From Microbacterium sp. NC79 (GTDB lineage Bacteria; Actinomycetota; Actinomycetes; Actinomycetales; Microbacteriaceae), in contig NZ_JAHQYI010000001.1 in the NCBI RefSeq assembly GCF_019061125.1, positions 992,001-1,056,000 of the forward strand: 64,000 bases of DNA, given 5' to 3'. Positions 24,733 through 33,232 of this stretch are shown here, in pieces; the stretch's first letter is position 1; each line of letters starts with the position of its first letter. A program made the translations under genes and the position numbers. The notes beneath the pieces were generated by a model. That model saw only the letters and a list, made by a program, of their open reading frames with translations. It ran no database searches and was not told the origin of the DNA.

Positions 24733-24761
24733 AATAGCTTATCACGGGTTTGAGGTCGCAA
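24733..24761 (-). promoter_or_regulatory. Possible promoter of tRNA-fMet
   Basis: On the minus strand TTGCGA (24756-24761) is followed 17 nt later by GCTATT, with TAAGCT overlapping it (24736-24741). The choice of -10 is uncertain. Confidence 0.35.
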
Positions 24762-24840
24762 AGACCACGGGGCCGCTTTAGGGGCGTCCGGTAGGGTGAT
24801 CAGACCCCATATCGCCGCCGCCAGACAGGATGGAAACGCC

Positions 24841-25638
24841 ATGTCGGATGATGCCGTTGGAATTGCCGTCGCGCAGTTTTCCCCGATCGCAGGCGATAAC
24901 CTGCCAGCCGTCCAGGAGCTGGCGACAAAGGCAGCTCATCGGGGTGCGCGGGTCATCCTCTTTCCGGAATACACGAGCTATTTTTCGAATCCGTTCGATG
25001 ATTCCCTTGTGACGCACGCGCAAACGCTTGACGGCCCGTTCATTTCAGGCGTGAAAGCCCTCGCCTCTCGCCTGGGCATCACGATCGTCGTTGGACTTTT
25101 GGAGACTGCACCGGGGGAGCGGGTCTATAACACCGCCGTCGCTGTCGGCCCTGCAGGCGTCCTCGCCACCTATCGCAAGCAACACCTCTACGACGCGTTT
25201 GGGCAGAAAGAGTCGGACTGGGTCGCACCCGGTAAGATTGAAGCGCCCCAGACCTTCACCGTTGACGGCGTGACGTTTGGCATGCAGACCTGTTATGACC
25301 TACGTTTCCCCGAAATCACGCGCACCATCGTTGACGCTGGCGCACAGGTCGTGCTGGTGCCTGCGGAATGGGTGCGCGGCCCGCTTAAGGAGCACCACTG
25401 GCGCACGCTCATCCACGCCAGGGCCATCGAGAACACCGTATACATGGCCGCAGCCGACCACATGCCGCCGCTCGGTGTGGGCAACTCCATGATTGTCGAC
25501 CCTGCCGGCGTCGAGATCGCGGCGATTGGCGCCGAGCGCCGCGTCGCCGTCGCGTACGTCAGTGCCGAGCTGATCAACTCCGTACGCGAGCGCAACCCGT
25601 CGCTCAGCGCACGACGCTACCGCGTGGTTCCGCGCTAG
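24841..25638 (+). CDS. Carbon-nitrogen hydrolase (nitrilase superfamily amidase)
   Basis: 265 residues with the nitrilase catalytic triad: Glu43 in FPEYT, Lys113 in YRKQHLYDAF and Cys151 in MQTCYDLRFPE. The YDLRFPE context resembles the Nit1/Nit2 (omega-amidase, deaminated glutathione amidase) branch. It is a cytoplasmic amidase; the substrate is not fixed. ATG at 24841 is chosen because the family begins just before the VAVAQF-like strand; an earlier in-frame ATG at 24796 would add 15 unrelated residues. It stands alone between tRNA-fMet and a convergent pair. Confidence 0.87.
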   Translation: MSDDAVGIAVAQFSPIAGDNLPAVQELATKAAHRGARVILFPEYTSYFSNPFDDSLVTHAQTLDGPFISGVKALASRLGITIVVGLLETAPGERVYNTAVAVGPAGVLATYRKQHLYDAFGQKESDWVAPGKIEAPQTFTVDGVTFGMQTCYDLRFPEITRTIVDAGAQVVLVPAEWVRGPLKEHHWRTLIHARAIENTVYMAAADHMPPLGVGNSMIVDPAGVEIAAIGAERRVAVAYVSAELINSVRERNPSLSARRYRVVPR

Positions 25639-25658
25639 CCACCCATTCGCGCACAGTA

Positions 25659-26759
25659 TCAGTCAGCGGGGATGAGCGACGGCCACTCATCAAAGCGGAA
25701 TGTCTCCGTGCTCGTGCCGCCGGAGTTGATGGGCTGCCATGTGACCACCGGGTCTTCAGCCCAATAGCTCGGGCTTTCCGCGCTGATCGTGATGGTCACG
25801 ATGGTTGGGTCTTCAACGGATGCCGTGACCGATACCCGGACTTCGCCACCGAGACCGGAGCGCGCTGTCACGCTGCGGGGCGGCGGAATCTCGCCGTCCA
25901 CAATCCAACCGCTCGCCGCTAAATGGTCATACAACGCTTCGGTTGTCGCCGAAGGGTCATCAATTGGCACCGCAACGTGCCAAGCGACGTCGAGACGGTA
26001 ATCGTCGGCAAGAGCGGGATTGCTGGAAGGAGTGCGTGATCCAGCCGGTGACCATCCGTCTTCGGCAATGCACTCGCGGAGCGGCACCAGCTTCTCTTGA
26101 AGCTCTTGCCATCGTTGTTGATGAAGCTGGCGTACTTCGGTTTCGGTGAGTCCGCGAACATCCGCCCGACTGCTGCCTGCTGCATCTGTCGGCCCGTAGA
26201 GCTTGCCGAGTTCGGTGATGCCTGCGGCGCCAAAAATCAGGAGGGGCGTCGCGAGACATGCCACAGGCAGCCACCACCCCGTGTGGCGTCGGGCATTGTT
26301 GCCGACGTTCGCTGGTGTCGGAACCACGAAGATTGCGAGCAGGAGGCTGAGAACGGCGGTGCCAACGACAGCGAGCACCGAGAAAGTGAAGATCCAGCGA
26401 TCCCACGTTTCCGTCACAAAAGGCAGGGCTTTGCGTATGAATGAGGGAGCGTGTGCGTTTATGGCGGGTGGCATCGCGAAGAACGCGCACGCGACACTGG
26501 CCCAGTGTGCCGTCATCACGACCATGGTGGAGGTGGGCGCGGCGGTGAAACCTCGCTTTTTAAGAATGACACGGGGGAGCCAGCCGAGCAGTCCGAACAC
26601 CACGACGATCGCTGGCGACCAGACCCAGAGGATGAGGACTTCCCAGCCGCCGCCGAGGGCCAGCCTGCCGATCAGCACGACGCTGGGAACGAGCCACGCG
26701 AGCGTGCTCCAGGCGCTCCAGAACCGGGCGTTGACGCTGACCCGTGCTGACGCTGTCAT
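25659..26759 (-). CDS. Unknown membrane protein, second of a tandem paralogous pair
   Basis: 366 residues. The N-terminal 200 hold about four membrane segments with motifs RFWSAW, LGGGWEV, GWLPRVIL, TAPTS and TAHW, shared with the upstream gene. An extra domain of about 110 residues follows, with one Cys (ECIAEDGW), then a C-terminal beta-rich stretch ending FRFDEWPSLIPAD. ATG at 26759 overlaps the upstream stop (ATGA), so the two form an operon. I do not recognise the family. The soluble C-terminal part probably lies outside the membrane. Confidence 0.6.
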   Translation of the reverse strand: MTASARVSVNARFWSAWSTLAWLVPSVVLIGRLALGGGWEVLILWVWSPAIVVVFGLLGWLPRVILKKRGFTAAPTSTMVVMTAHWASVACAFFAMPPAINAHAPSFIRKALPFVTETWDRWIFTFSVLAVVGTAVLSLLLAIFVVPTPANVGNNARRHTGWWLPVACLATPLLIFGAAGITELGKLYGPTDAAGSSRADVRGLTETEVRQLHQQRWQELQEKLVPLRECIAEDGWSPAGSRTPSSNPALADDYRLDVAWHVAVPIDDPSATTEALYDHLAASGWIVDGEIPPPRSVTARSGLGGEVRVSVTASVEDPTIVTITISAESPSYWAEDPVVTWQPINSGGTSTETFRFDEWPSLIPAD

Positions 26760-27529
26760 GGCCTGGGCCGCAGCTTGGGCCACTGGTCGTAGCGGAAATT
26801 GGGGATGCCGTAATCGTCTGGATCAATATGTTCCCACGTCACCGCGGTTCCCTCGCTCCAGAACAGCGGGCTGCGCGCCTGGAGGCGAATGACCGGGTCA
26901 TTGCTGGCATCGGTTGGTGGCAAGATTTGAGCGGTGAGCTCGACCCCATCTGCCTGTTGGTTGCCGCCGGCATCCGGCTCACCGCGCAGCTTGATCGCAT
27001 CGGTCGCGCTGGCGGAGCCGAAAATTACCAGCGGGGTGACGATAAACGCAGCCAACACCCACCAGCCTGCACCAGCGCGACGCATGGTGAGAGGGGGGTC
27101 GTCCGCATTCCGCACGAGAATCGCCATGGTGAACGCGACAAGGAGGGTGAGCGCGACAAACAGCAGGGCGAACGCGTGGAACAAGGACTCCTGTTGTGCC
27201 GTCATGAACCGCACCATCGCGCTCACGATCGACGGTTGCGACCCGCTGTCGCCCACAGCGCGCATCGAGAGTAGGTACCAGACCATGCCGACCCAGTGCG
27301 CGGTGAGCACCACGACAAACAGCGTCGGCGCGGTTGTGTATTGCTTGTTTCTGAGGATGAATCGCGGCAACCATGCCAGGAAGCCGCCGAGGCCGACGAT
27401 GAGCGGCGAGTAGAGCACGAGGAAGAAGACTTCCCACCCACCGCCGAGTAGAACCCTGCCTCCGATGAAGACCGCGGGTAATACCCACGGTAGCCAGCGC
27501 CACATGCTCCAAAACCGGTGGTTGAGCAT
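26756..27529 (-). CDS. Unknown membrane protein, first of a tandem paralogous pair
   Basis: 257 residues, about four membrane segments. It shares RFWSMW, LGGGWEV, AWLPRFIL, TAPT, TAHW and the ending FRYDQWPKLRPRP with the downstream paralogue, but lacks that protein's middle insert. ATG at 27529 has a strong AAAGGGGA ribosome-binding site; an upstream in-frame extension runs into the aminotransferase gene and is basic and unlike protein. The stop overlaps the next start by 4 nt. Function unknown. Confidence 0.65.
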   Translation of the reverse strand: MLNHRFWSMWRWLPWVLPAVFIGGRVLLGGGWEVFFLVLYSPLIVGLGGFLAWLPRFILRNKQYTTAPTLFVVVLTAHWVGMVWYLLSMRAVGDSGSQPSIVSAMVRFMTAQQESLFHAFALLFVALTLLVAFTMAILVRNADDPPLTMRRAGAGWWVLAAFIVTPLVIFGSASATDAIKLRGEPDAGGNQQADGVELTAQILPPTDASNDPVIRLQARSPLFWSEGTAVTWEHIDPDDYGIPNFRYDQWPKLRPRP

Positions 27530-27587
27530 ATCGTCCCCTTTCGTGCGCCCCCGCGCCCGTCCCCTTGTGCGCGATGCGCGCGCCGTC

Positions 27588-28793
27588 CTACCGCCGTGCC
27601 AGCGTCGCCAATCTGGTGGCTGCTTCGCTGATGACCTCCGGCTTCTTGCACGCTGCGAAGCGTACGAGTGAAGCGTACTGTGAACGGTTGGTTTCGGTTG
27701 TGAAGGCGGTGACCGGAACCGCGACAACTCCGACAAGATGGGGGAGTTCTCGACAGAATACGGTGGCATCATCGAACCCGAGCGGGGCTGCATCTGCAAC
27801 CGTGAAGTATGACCCGGCGGGCACCGACACCTCGAATCCGGCGTCGTGAAGGCCCGCAACCAGAATGTCGCGCTGACGTTTCATCGCGGCACGAATGTTG
27901 GCATAAAAGTTGTCGCCGAGTCGGAGGCCGGTGGCAATCGCCGGCTGAAATGGTGCACTGCCCGAGTAGGTCAGAAACTGCTTGACCGCCAGCACGGCAT
28001 CGACGAGGTGTGCGGGGCCGGACACCCAGCCCACCTTCCACCCCGTCGTGTTGAAGGTTTTCCCTGCTGACGAAATCGTGAGGGTGCGCTCAGCGGCACC
28101 GGCCAGTGTCGCGACCGGAACATGCGGCACGTCAAACGTCAGGTGCTCGTACACCTCATCCGTCACGATGAGGGCATCGTGCTGGTGCGCGAGGCGCACA
28201 ATCTCGGTCAATACTTCGGTGGAGAACACCGCGCCTGTCGGGTTGTGCGGATTGTTGACCAGAATGAGACGCGTGCGATCGGTGACGGCTGCCCGCAACG
28301 CGTCAAGATCAGGTTGGAATGACGGCCAGACAAGCGGAACCGTACGCAGCGTTGCGCCAGACAGCGCGACGCATGCGGCGTAGGAGTCGTAATACGGCTC
28401 AAAGACGACGACCTCATCGTCTGGCCCATCCACCAAGCCAAGGAGAACCGCCGCAAGCGCCTCTGTTGCCCCCGCAGTCACCAGCACCTCCGTCTCCGGA
28501 TCAACCGTCAGCTGATAGAAACGCTGCTGATGCTCGGCAATTGCCAGACGAAGATCGGCGAACCCACGCCCGGGTGGGTATTGGTTCACACCCTCAGAAA
28601 TCGCGGCGCGCGCCGCATCCAAAACCTCGGCAGGTCCGTCGGTGTCGGGAAATCCCTGACCAAGATTGATCGCTCCGGTACGGGCCGCGAGGGCCGACAT
28701 CTCTGCGAAGATCGTTTCAGCAATGGTTCCGTCGGAGGCGAGGAGTCCCGCTCCTGCAACAGCACGACGCCACGAGCCTGGAACAGTAGTCAT
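27588..28793 (-). CDS. PLP-dependent aminotransferase, class I/II
   Basis: 401 residues with fold-type I aminotransferase hallmarks: NPHNPTG (181-187), TDEVYE (Asp212) and SSAGKTFN with the PLP lysine at about 245, then GWKVGW. The AINLGQGFPD N-terminus is that of the kynurenine aminotransferase/glutamine transaminase K and DapC-like branch. In actinobacteria this branch includes N-succinyldiaminopimelate aminotransferase, so lysine or cell-wall DAP synthesis is possible, but the substrate cannot be settled. The start is an ATG at 28793 with a TAGTCT hexamer 6 nt upstream. Confidence 0.88.
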   Translation of the reverse strand: MTTVPGSWRRAVAGAGLLASDGTIAETIFAEMSALAARTGAINLGQGFPDTDGPAEVLDAARAAISEGVNQYPPGRGFADLRLAIAEHQQRFYQLTVDPETEVLVTAGATEALAAVLLGLVDGPDDEVVVFEPYYDSYAACVALSGATLRTVPLVWPSFQPDLDALRAAVTDRTRLILVNNPHNPTGAVFSTEVLTEIVRLAHQHDALIVTDEVYEHLTFDVPHVPVATLAGAAERTLTISSAGKTFNTTGWKVGWVSGPAHLVDAVLAVKQFLTYSGSAPFQPAIATGLRLGDNFYANIRAAMKRQRDILVAGLHDAGFEVSVPAGSYFTVADAAPLGFDDATVFCRELPHLVGVVAVPVTAFTTETNRSQYASLVRFAACKKPEVISEAATRLATLARR

Positions 28794-28799
28794 GTGGTC

Positions 28800-28805
28800 A
28801 GACTA
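28800..28805 (-). promoter_or_regulatory. -10 hexamer TAGTCT, leaderless start of aminotransferase
   Basis: On the minus strand TAGTCT is followed by GACCAC and the ATG at 28793. No Shine-Dalgarno lies between them. Confidence 0.6.
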
Positions 28806-28889
28806 AGTCATAGCCGCATCCATGCGCTGACATAGGAAAAACACAGACTCGACCGGCAATCTGAAGGAGCTTGCAGAAGGAGCAACATC

Positions 28890-30482
28890 ATGAGCGATAT
28901 GAACAATCAGGATCAGCCGGCCGCTACCCCCGCCATTCCGCCGCGCCCAGCGCCGCCGGTGACGCCACCCACTGACATGCCGACCACGCCATTGTCGCGT
29001 GACGTCGCAGACGCATTCCGTGGCGACAATCAGCCGACCACGCCGTTGGGCGCAGGCTGGACGCCACAGGCATCGGCGACGCCACAGGCATCGGCGACGG
29101 CACACCAGCCGAGTGCCTCGGCCCCGCACGCTCCTGCTGGCAATCCTGGTTCCGCTTTCGGCGTCGCGGCCAACGCGGCCCCGCCATACGCTGGCTCAGC
29201 CTTCGGCGGATCGCTGCCGCCTGGCGCTCCGCTTCCGCCGCAGTCCTCGCCTTTCGGCGAGCCAGTCGCACCGCAACCCGAAAAGAAGCCTCGTCGGCGC
29301 GCTGGTGCGACGATCGGCCTCATCACGGCAACCGCGCTCATCGCCGCTGGCGCCGGCTTCGGCGGTTCGTGGGCGTACAACACGTATATCGACGATGGCG
29401 CACGCCCGGTGACGTCAAGCGAAAACGGAACCATTACGGTCAACAACCCCGGATCCGTCACGCAGACGACGGCGATCGCTGCCGAGGCATTGCCCAGTGT
29501 CGTCACGATTAATGTCGGCACTGATCAGGCAGCCGGATCCGGCTCGGGCGTGATCATCTCAGAAGACGGCTACGTCCTCACGAACACGCACGTGGTGACG
29601 TTGGACGGCGCGACGGGCGCTGCTGACGTGCGGGTCACACTGAGCGACGGAACCATCTATCAGGCAGAAGTGGTCGGCACCGACCCCATCTATGACCTTG
29701 CGGTCATCAAGCTGAAGGATGCCAGCGGTCTTCCCGTCATTACATGGGGAGATTCCGACAAACTCAACGTCGGTGATGTCACCGTCGCGCTCGGTGCTCC
29801 GCTCGGCCTTGCCAACTCCGTGACGGAGGGGATCGTCAGCACCCTCAACCGTTCCATTAGCGTTGCCTCGTCTGCGGCTCCCTCGACTCCGGACTCGGGC
29901 GACTCGAACGACAACAACGGCTCACAGGGCGGACCCTTCACGTTTGATGTCCCAGGGCAGCAGGGTTCCACGCCGAAAGAATCCATCTCGATCGCCGTGA
30001 TCCAAACTGATGCCGCTATCAACCCAGGAAACTCCGGTGGCGCATTGGTCAACGGTGAGGGTGATCTCATCGGCATCAACGTCGCCATCGCGACGGCGGG
30101 CGGAACCTCAAACAGCGCTGGCAGCATCGGATTGGGCTTCGCGATTCCGTCGAACATTGCGCAACGCATCGCTAACGAGCTGATTGAGAACGGCGAGGCC
30201 AGCCACGGACTGTTGGGCGCGAGCGTGACAAGCGCCTCGTCGATGCAGGATGCCACCACGTCGGGCGCATACATTGCCGAAATCGTGCCTGATGGTGCGG
30301 CGGATAAGGCGGGTCTACGCGAGGGCGACGTCGTGACAAAGCTCGGTGAGGCGCGCATCAGCAGCTCAACCGACCTCACCGCGCAGGTGCGTGCGTTGGC
30401 CGCAGGATCCGACACCACGCTGACCTACATGCGAGACGGTCAAACCTTTGAAGTTGACGTGACCTTGGGTTCGCTGAAGTAA
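28890..30482 (+). CDS. HtrA/DegP-like membrane-anchored serine protease with PDZ domain
   Basis: 530 residues. A Pro/Ala-rich cytoplasmic region (1-135) ends in KKPRRR, then one membrane segment (about 138-157). The trypsin-like domain has His234 (TNTHVV), Asp269 (IYDLAVIKL) and Ser382 (NPGNSGGAL). A Gly/Asn/Pro insert (about 330-365) lies within it, and a PDZ domain fills about 430-525. The protease should act outside the membrane in envelope stress. ATG at 28890 follows GAAGGAG. Residues 58-70 contain a duplicated ATPQAS unit from an 18-bp tandem repeat. Confidence 0.92.
   Translation: MSDMNNQDQPAATPAIPPRPAPPVTPPTDMPTTPLSRDVADAFRGDNQPTTPLGAGWTPQASATPQASATAHQPSASAPHAPAGNPGSAFGVAANAAPPYAGSAFGGSLPPGAPLPPQSSPFGEPVAPQPEKKPRRRAGATIGLITATALIAAGAGFGGSWAYNTYIDDGARPVTSSENGTITVNNPGSVTQTTAIAAEALPSVVTINVGTDQAAGSGSGVIISEDGYVLTNTHVVTLDGATGAADVRVTLSDGTIYQAEVVGTDPIYDLAVIKLKDASGLPVITWGDSDKLNVGDVTVALGAPLGLANSVTEGIVSTLNRSISVASSAAPSTPDSGDSNDNNGSQGGPFTFDVPGQQGSTPKESISIAVIQTDAAINPGNSGGALVNGEGDLIGINVAIATAGGTSNSAGSIGLGFAIPSNIAQRIANELIENGEASHGLLGASVTSASSMQDATTSGAYIAEIVPDGAADKAGLREGDVVTKLGEARISSSTDLTAQVRALAAGSDTTLTYMRDGQTFEVDVTLGSLK
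29061..29096 (+). repeat. 18-bp tandem duplication in the HtrA-like gene
   Basis: gacgccacaggcatcggc is present twice in direct succession, encoding a duplicated TPQASA-type segment of the disordered N-terminus. Confidence 0.8.
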
Positions 30483-30495
30483 CGACACGGAACCT

Positions 30496-30530
30496 GGTGC
30501 CACCCCGCGATAGGCTCGCGGGGTGGCACC
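30496..30530 (+). terminator. Perfect 15-bp hairpin covering the next gene's -10 box and start codon
   Basis: GGTGCCACCCCGCGA (30496-30510) and TCGCGGGGTGGCACC (30516-30530) are perfect complements around the loop TAGGC. It lies 14 nt after the htrA-like stop. The right arm contains the GTG start (30523), and the loop with the next T is the TAGGCT -10 hexamer of the following gene. It may end or attenuate read-through transcripts. Confidence 0.7.
30511..30516 (+). promoter_or_regulatory. -10 hexamer TAGGCT, leaderless start of CDP-glycerol enzyme gene
   Basis: TAGGCT is followed by CGCGGG and the GTG at 30523. It sits in the loop of the hairpin at 30496-30530. Confidence 0.6.
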
Positions 30531-31779
30531 ATTCTCGTTTGGCGCAGGAAACGTCGCCAAGCTCCTGCGGATTCCGCTATATGCGCTCGGGCGGGTAGCG
30601 ACGCTCGCGATCCCGCGTGGGCAGCGGTGGGTCTTCGGATGCGGTGCAGGCATCGGCGATGGCGCCCTCGCGCTGTGGAACCGGGCCAAGGAGGATAACG
30701 TCGACGCCGTCTGGCTTGTCGACAGCAACCGGGATGCGGACGACGCCAAAGCGCGTGGCATTCCCACCGCTCGGAAAAACTCGTGGCGTGGTTTCTGGCT
30801 CACCGCGCGTGCCCGCGTGCTGGTCGTGACACACGGCCTCGGCGATGTGAACAGGTATGCCAACGGCGGCGCATTCATCGTGCAGCTCTGGCATGGCATC
30901 CCGCTTAAGCGCATCGGGCTGGACTCACCCGAAACAGTCAAACTTCCCTTCGGTAGCGGTTCGAGACTGTTGCGCGCACTGATGGCCAGGCTCTACCGTG
31001 GCACCACGTCGCAAATCTCCGTAATCCCGGCGGCCTCCCATCTCATTCGTGGCCGTCTCGAATCCGCATTCGGGCTTGTGGATGAGCGCGTCATCGTGAC
31101 AGGTGAACCCCGAGTTGACCCGCTCAGCGCCGATGACGCCGTCACTCGTGCCGAGCGCGCTCGCGGCATTCTTCACGAACGTGTGGGTGAGCTTCCGGCC
31201 ACGGTGTTGCTCTATGCGCCGACCTGGCGAGACGGCACCGATGACGTCGCGATTCCGACTGCCGCTGACTGGCGTGAGATCGTGGCTGTGCTTGAGCGCC
31301 ATGATGCCGTGCTCTTGGTCCGCTCGCATCCGCTTGGGGCCGGGCGTTACGCGCTCCCGCCAGATGTTGCCTCGGAACGTGTTCACATGCTGGGCTCTGA
31401 CGTGCTCCGCGACGTCACACCCGCGCTGCCGGCAGTGACGGCACTCATCACCGACTACTCGTCGATGCTCTTCGACGTTGGGCTCACCCCCTCGGCCGTT
31501 GTCTTTCTCGCGCCCGACGTTGAGGCCTACGCGCGCACCCGCGGCTTCTATGGTTCCTATCGCGATGTCGCAGGCGACGACTACGCCACAACGTGGAGTG
31601 CGGCCACCGCGCAGATCGATGAGCTCCTCTCCGACCCCGACACTCTTGCGGTGCGGCGCGAACGTGCCGCAAAACTTTCTGCGCGTGTTCATGACTTCCG
31701 CGACGGAAACAACACGCAACGTGTGTACCGTGAGATTCAACGGCGATTGACGCTCTCGCCCCGGAAAGGCACGTTATGA
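30523..31779 (+). CDS. CDP-glycerol glycerophosphotransferase family protein (TagF/TagB-like), 1 of 3
   Basis: 418 residues with family motifs QLWHGIPLKRIG (about 125-136), LLYAPTWRDG, LVRSHPLG and ITDYSSMLFD. Enzymes of this family move glycerol phosphate, or a related polyol phosphate, from a CDP donor to a growing wall polymer at the inner face of the membrane. The start is the GTG at 30523, with a leaderless-type promoter inside a hairpin. The next gene overlaps by 4 nt (ATGA), so the two are an operon. The acceptor and donor are inferred, not shown. Confidence 0.85.
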   Translation: MAPFSFGAGNVAKLLRIPLYALGRVATLAIPRGQRWVFGCGAGIGDGALALWNRAKEDNVDAVWLVDSNRDADDAKARGIPTARKNSWRGFWLTARARVLVVTHGLGDVNRYANGGAFIVQLWHGIPLKRIGLDSPETVKLPFGSGSRLLRALMARLYRGTTSQISVIPAASHLIRGRLESAFGLVDERVIVTGEPRVDPLSADDAVTRAERARGILHERVGELPATVLLYAPTWRDGTDDVAIPTAADWREIVAVLERHDAVLLVRSHPLGAGRYALPPDVASERVHMLGSDVLRDVTPALPAVTALITDYSSMLFDVGLTPSAVVFLAPDVEAYARTRGFYGSYRDVAGDDYATTWSAATAQIDELLSDPDTLAVRRERAAKLSARVHDFRDGNNTQRVYREIQRRLTLSPRKGTL

Positions 31780-33203
31780 CCTCGATTCTCGTTCGCGATA
31801 CGAGTCTCGTTATTTCCGGCATCCCGACGCCGCACGCGCATGCTGAGCTGGTGGGCGCGCGTGCGCGGGTACAGGCGGCCTCGGCGAGTGACTCCGGAAC
31901 CACGGAGCTGGTATTCGCGTTGACGCAGTCTCGCTGGGGTGGTTCCGTTCTTCCGCTTCCTACGGGGGAGTACCGCATCACAACCGACGCTGACCTTGCC
32001 GGTCTTACGCTGACCGACACGGCAATGGATGGCATGCGAGTGCGCGTTGCCGAGGGCATCGTCACGATTTCGGCACCGATCGACCCGGTGTACCAGTCGC
32101 CTGAGGGGCAGGGCGCACTCGAGCGTCGGTATACGGCGGCGGGCGAGCCCCTCGAAAACGCCGTGTTCTTCGAGAGTTTCTACGGCCGAAACGCCAGCTG
32201 TAACCCGCTCGCGCTCGATCGCGAGATCGCCAACCGACTGCCGGAAGTCACGCGCTATTGGAGTGTTGTTGACCGGTCGGTCGATGTGCCTGACGGCGCT
32301 ATCGCCGTTGTCGAAGGCTCACCGGAGTGGTGGCGGGCACGTGGTGCATCGCGTCTGCTCATCGTTAACGACTGGCTGCGTCGCGCGTTCGCGCGTCGCC
32401 CTGGCCAGAAGGTGTTGCAGACGTGGCACGGCACACCGCTCAAGCGTCTCGCGTTGCACCGGCCAGGATTCGACCCGCGCCGTATGGTGGCGGTGATTCG
32501 TGAATCGCGTCGCTGGGACGGACTGCTCGCCCAGAACGCGTACGCTTCCCGAATTTTGAAAGCGGCGTACCGGTTCCGTGGCGCGCTGTGGACAGAGGGC
32601 TATCCTCGCAATGACGTGCTTATCTCTGGCGATGCACACGCTGTTCGCACCACGCTCGGGATCGCTCCTGGCGAGCGGGTGCTGTTGTATGCGCCGACAT
32701 GGCGTGATGACCGCACCGAAATGGTCGATTTTCTCGATCTCAACGAACTTGCCCGCGCGGCCGACGCGGTGGTGCTGGTGCGCGGTCACTCGCGTACGCT
32801 CCTGCCTGGGCGCGATACCGAGGGCCCGCGCGTGATCGACGTGACGTCGTTCCCTGATACCTCGCGGCTGATTCTCGCCGCCGACGAACTCATCACGGAC
32901 TACTCATCCGTGATGTTCGATTTCTCCGTGACGGGTAAGCCAATGTCGTTCCTGGTGCCCGATATTGAGCACTACCGCGGGGCGTTGCGAGGTTTCTACT
33001 TCGACCTGATTGCGCATGCTCCCGGGCCGGTCGTATCGAACCAGGCGGACCTGCATATGGCGCTCGCTAATCCGCAACGTGCGGAGCTGTTCGGGCAGCG
33101 ATACACCGCGTGGCAGCACCGCTTCAACAGTCGCGACGACGGTCGGGCAGCTGAACGCGTGGTGGCGCGCCTGATTGATCAGAACTGGCTCGACGCGTCA
33201 TAA
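31776..33203 (+). CDS. CDP-glycerol glycerophosphotransferase family protein (TagF/TagB-like), 2 of 3
   Basis: 475 residues. The C-terminal 320 carry QTWHGTPLKRLALH, LLYAPTWRDD, LVRGHSR and ITDYSSVMFDFSV, as in TagF polymerases. The N-terminal 120 residues form a separate beta-rich domain that the first copy lacks. The ATG overlaps the previous stop by 4 nt. It probably extends or primes the same wall polymer as its partner. It ends 29 nt before the convergent GT2 stop. Confidence 0.85.
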   Translation: MTSILVRDTSLVISGIPTPHAHAELVGARARVQAASASDSGTTELVFALTQSRWGGSVLPLPTGEYRITTDADLAGLTLTDTAMDGMRVRVAEGIVTISAPIDPVYQSPEGQGALERRYTAAGEPLENAVFFESFYGRNASCNPLALDREIANRLPEVTRYWSVVDRSVDVPDGAIAVVEGSPEWWRARGASRLLIVNDWLRRAFARRPGQKVLQTWHGTPLKRLALHRPGFDPRRMVAVIRESRRWDGLLAQNAYASRILKAAYRFRGALWTEGYPRNDVLISGDAHAVRTTLGIAPGERVLLYAPTWRDDRTEMVDFLDLNELARAADAVVLVRGHSRTLLPGRDTEGPRVIDVTSFPDTSRLILAADELITDYSSVMFDFSVTGKPMSFLVPDIEHYRGALRGFYFDLIAHAPGPVVSNQADLHMALANPQRAELFGQRYTAWQHRFNSRDDGRAAERVVARLIDQNWLDAS

Positions 33204-33232
33204 CAGCCCGCGCCTCTCCCGCACCCTGCGGG

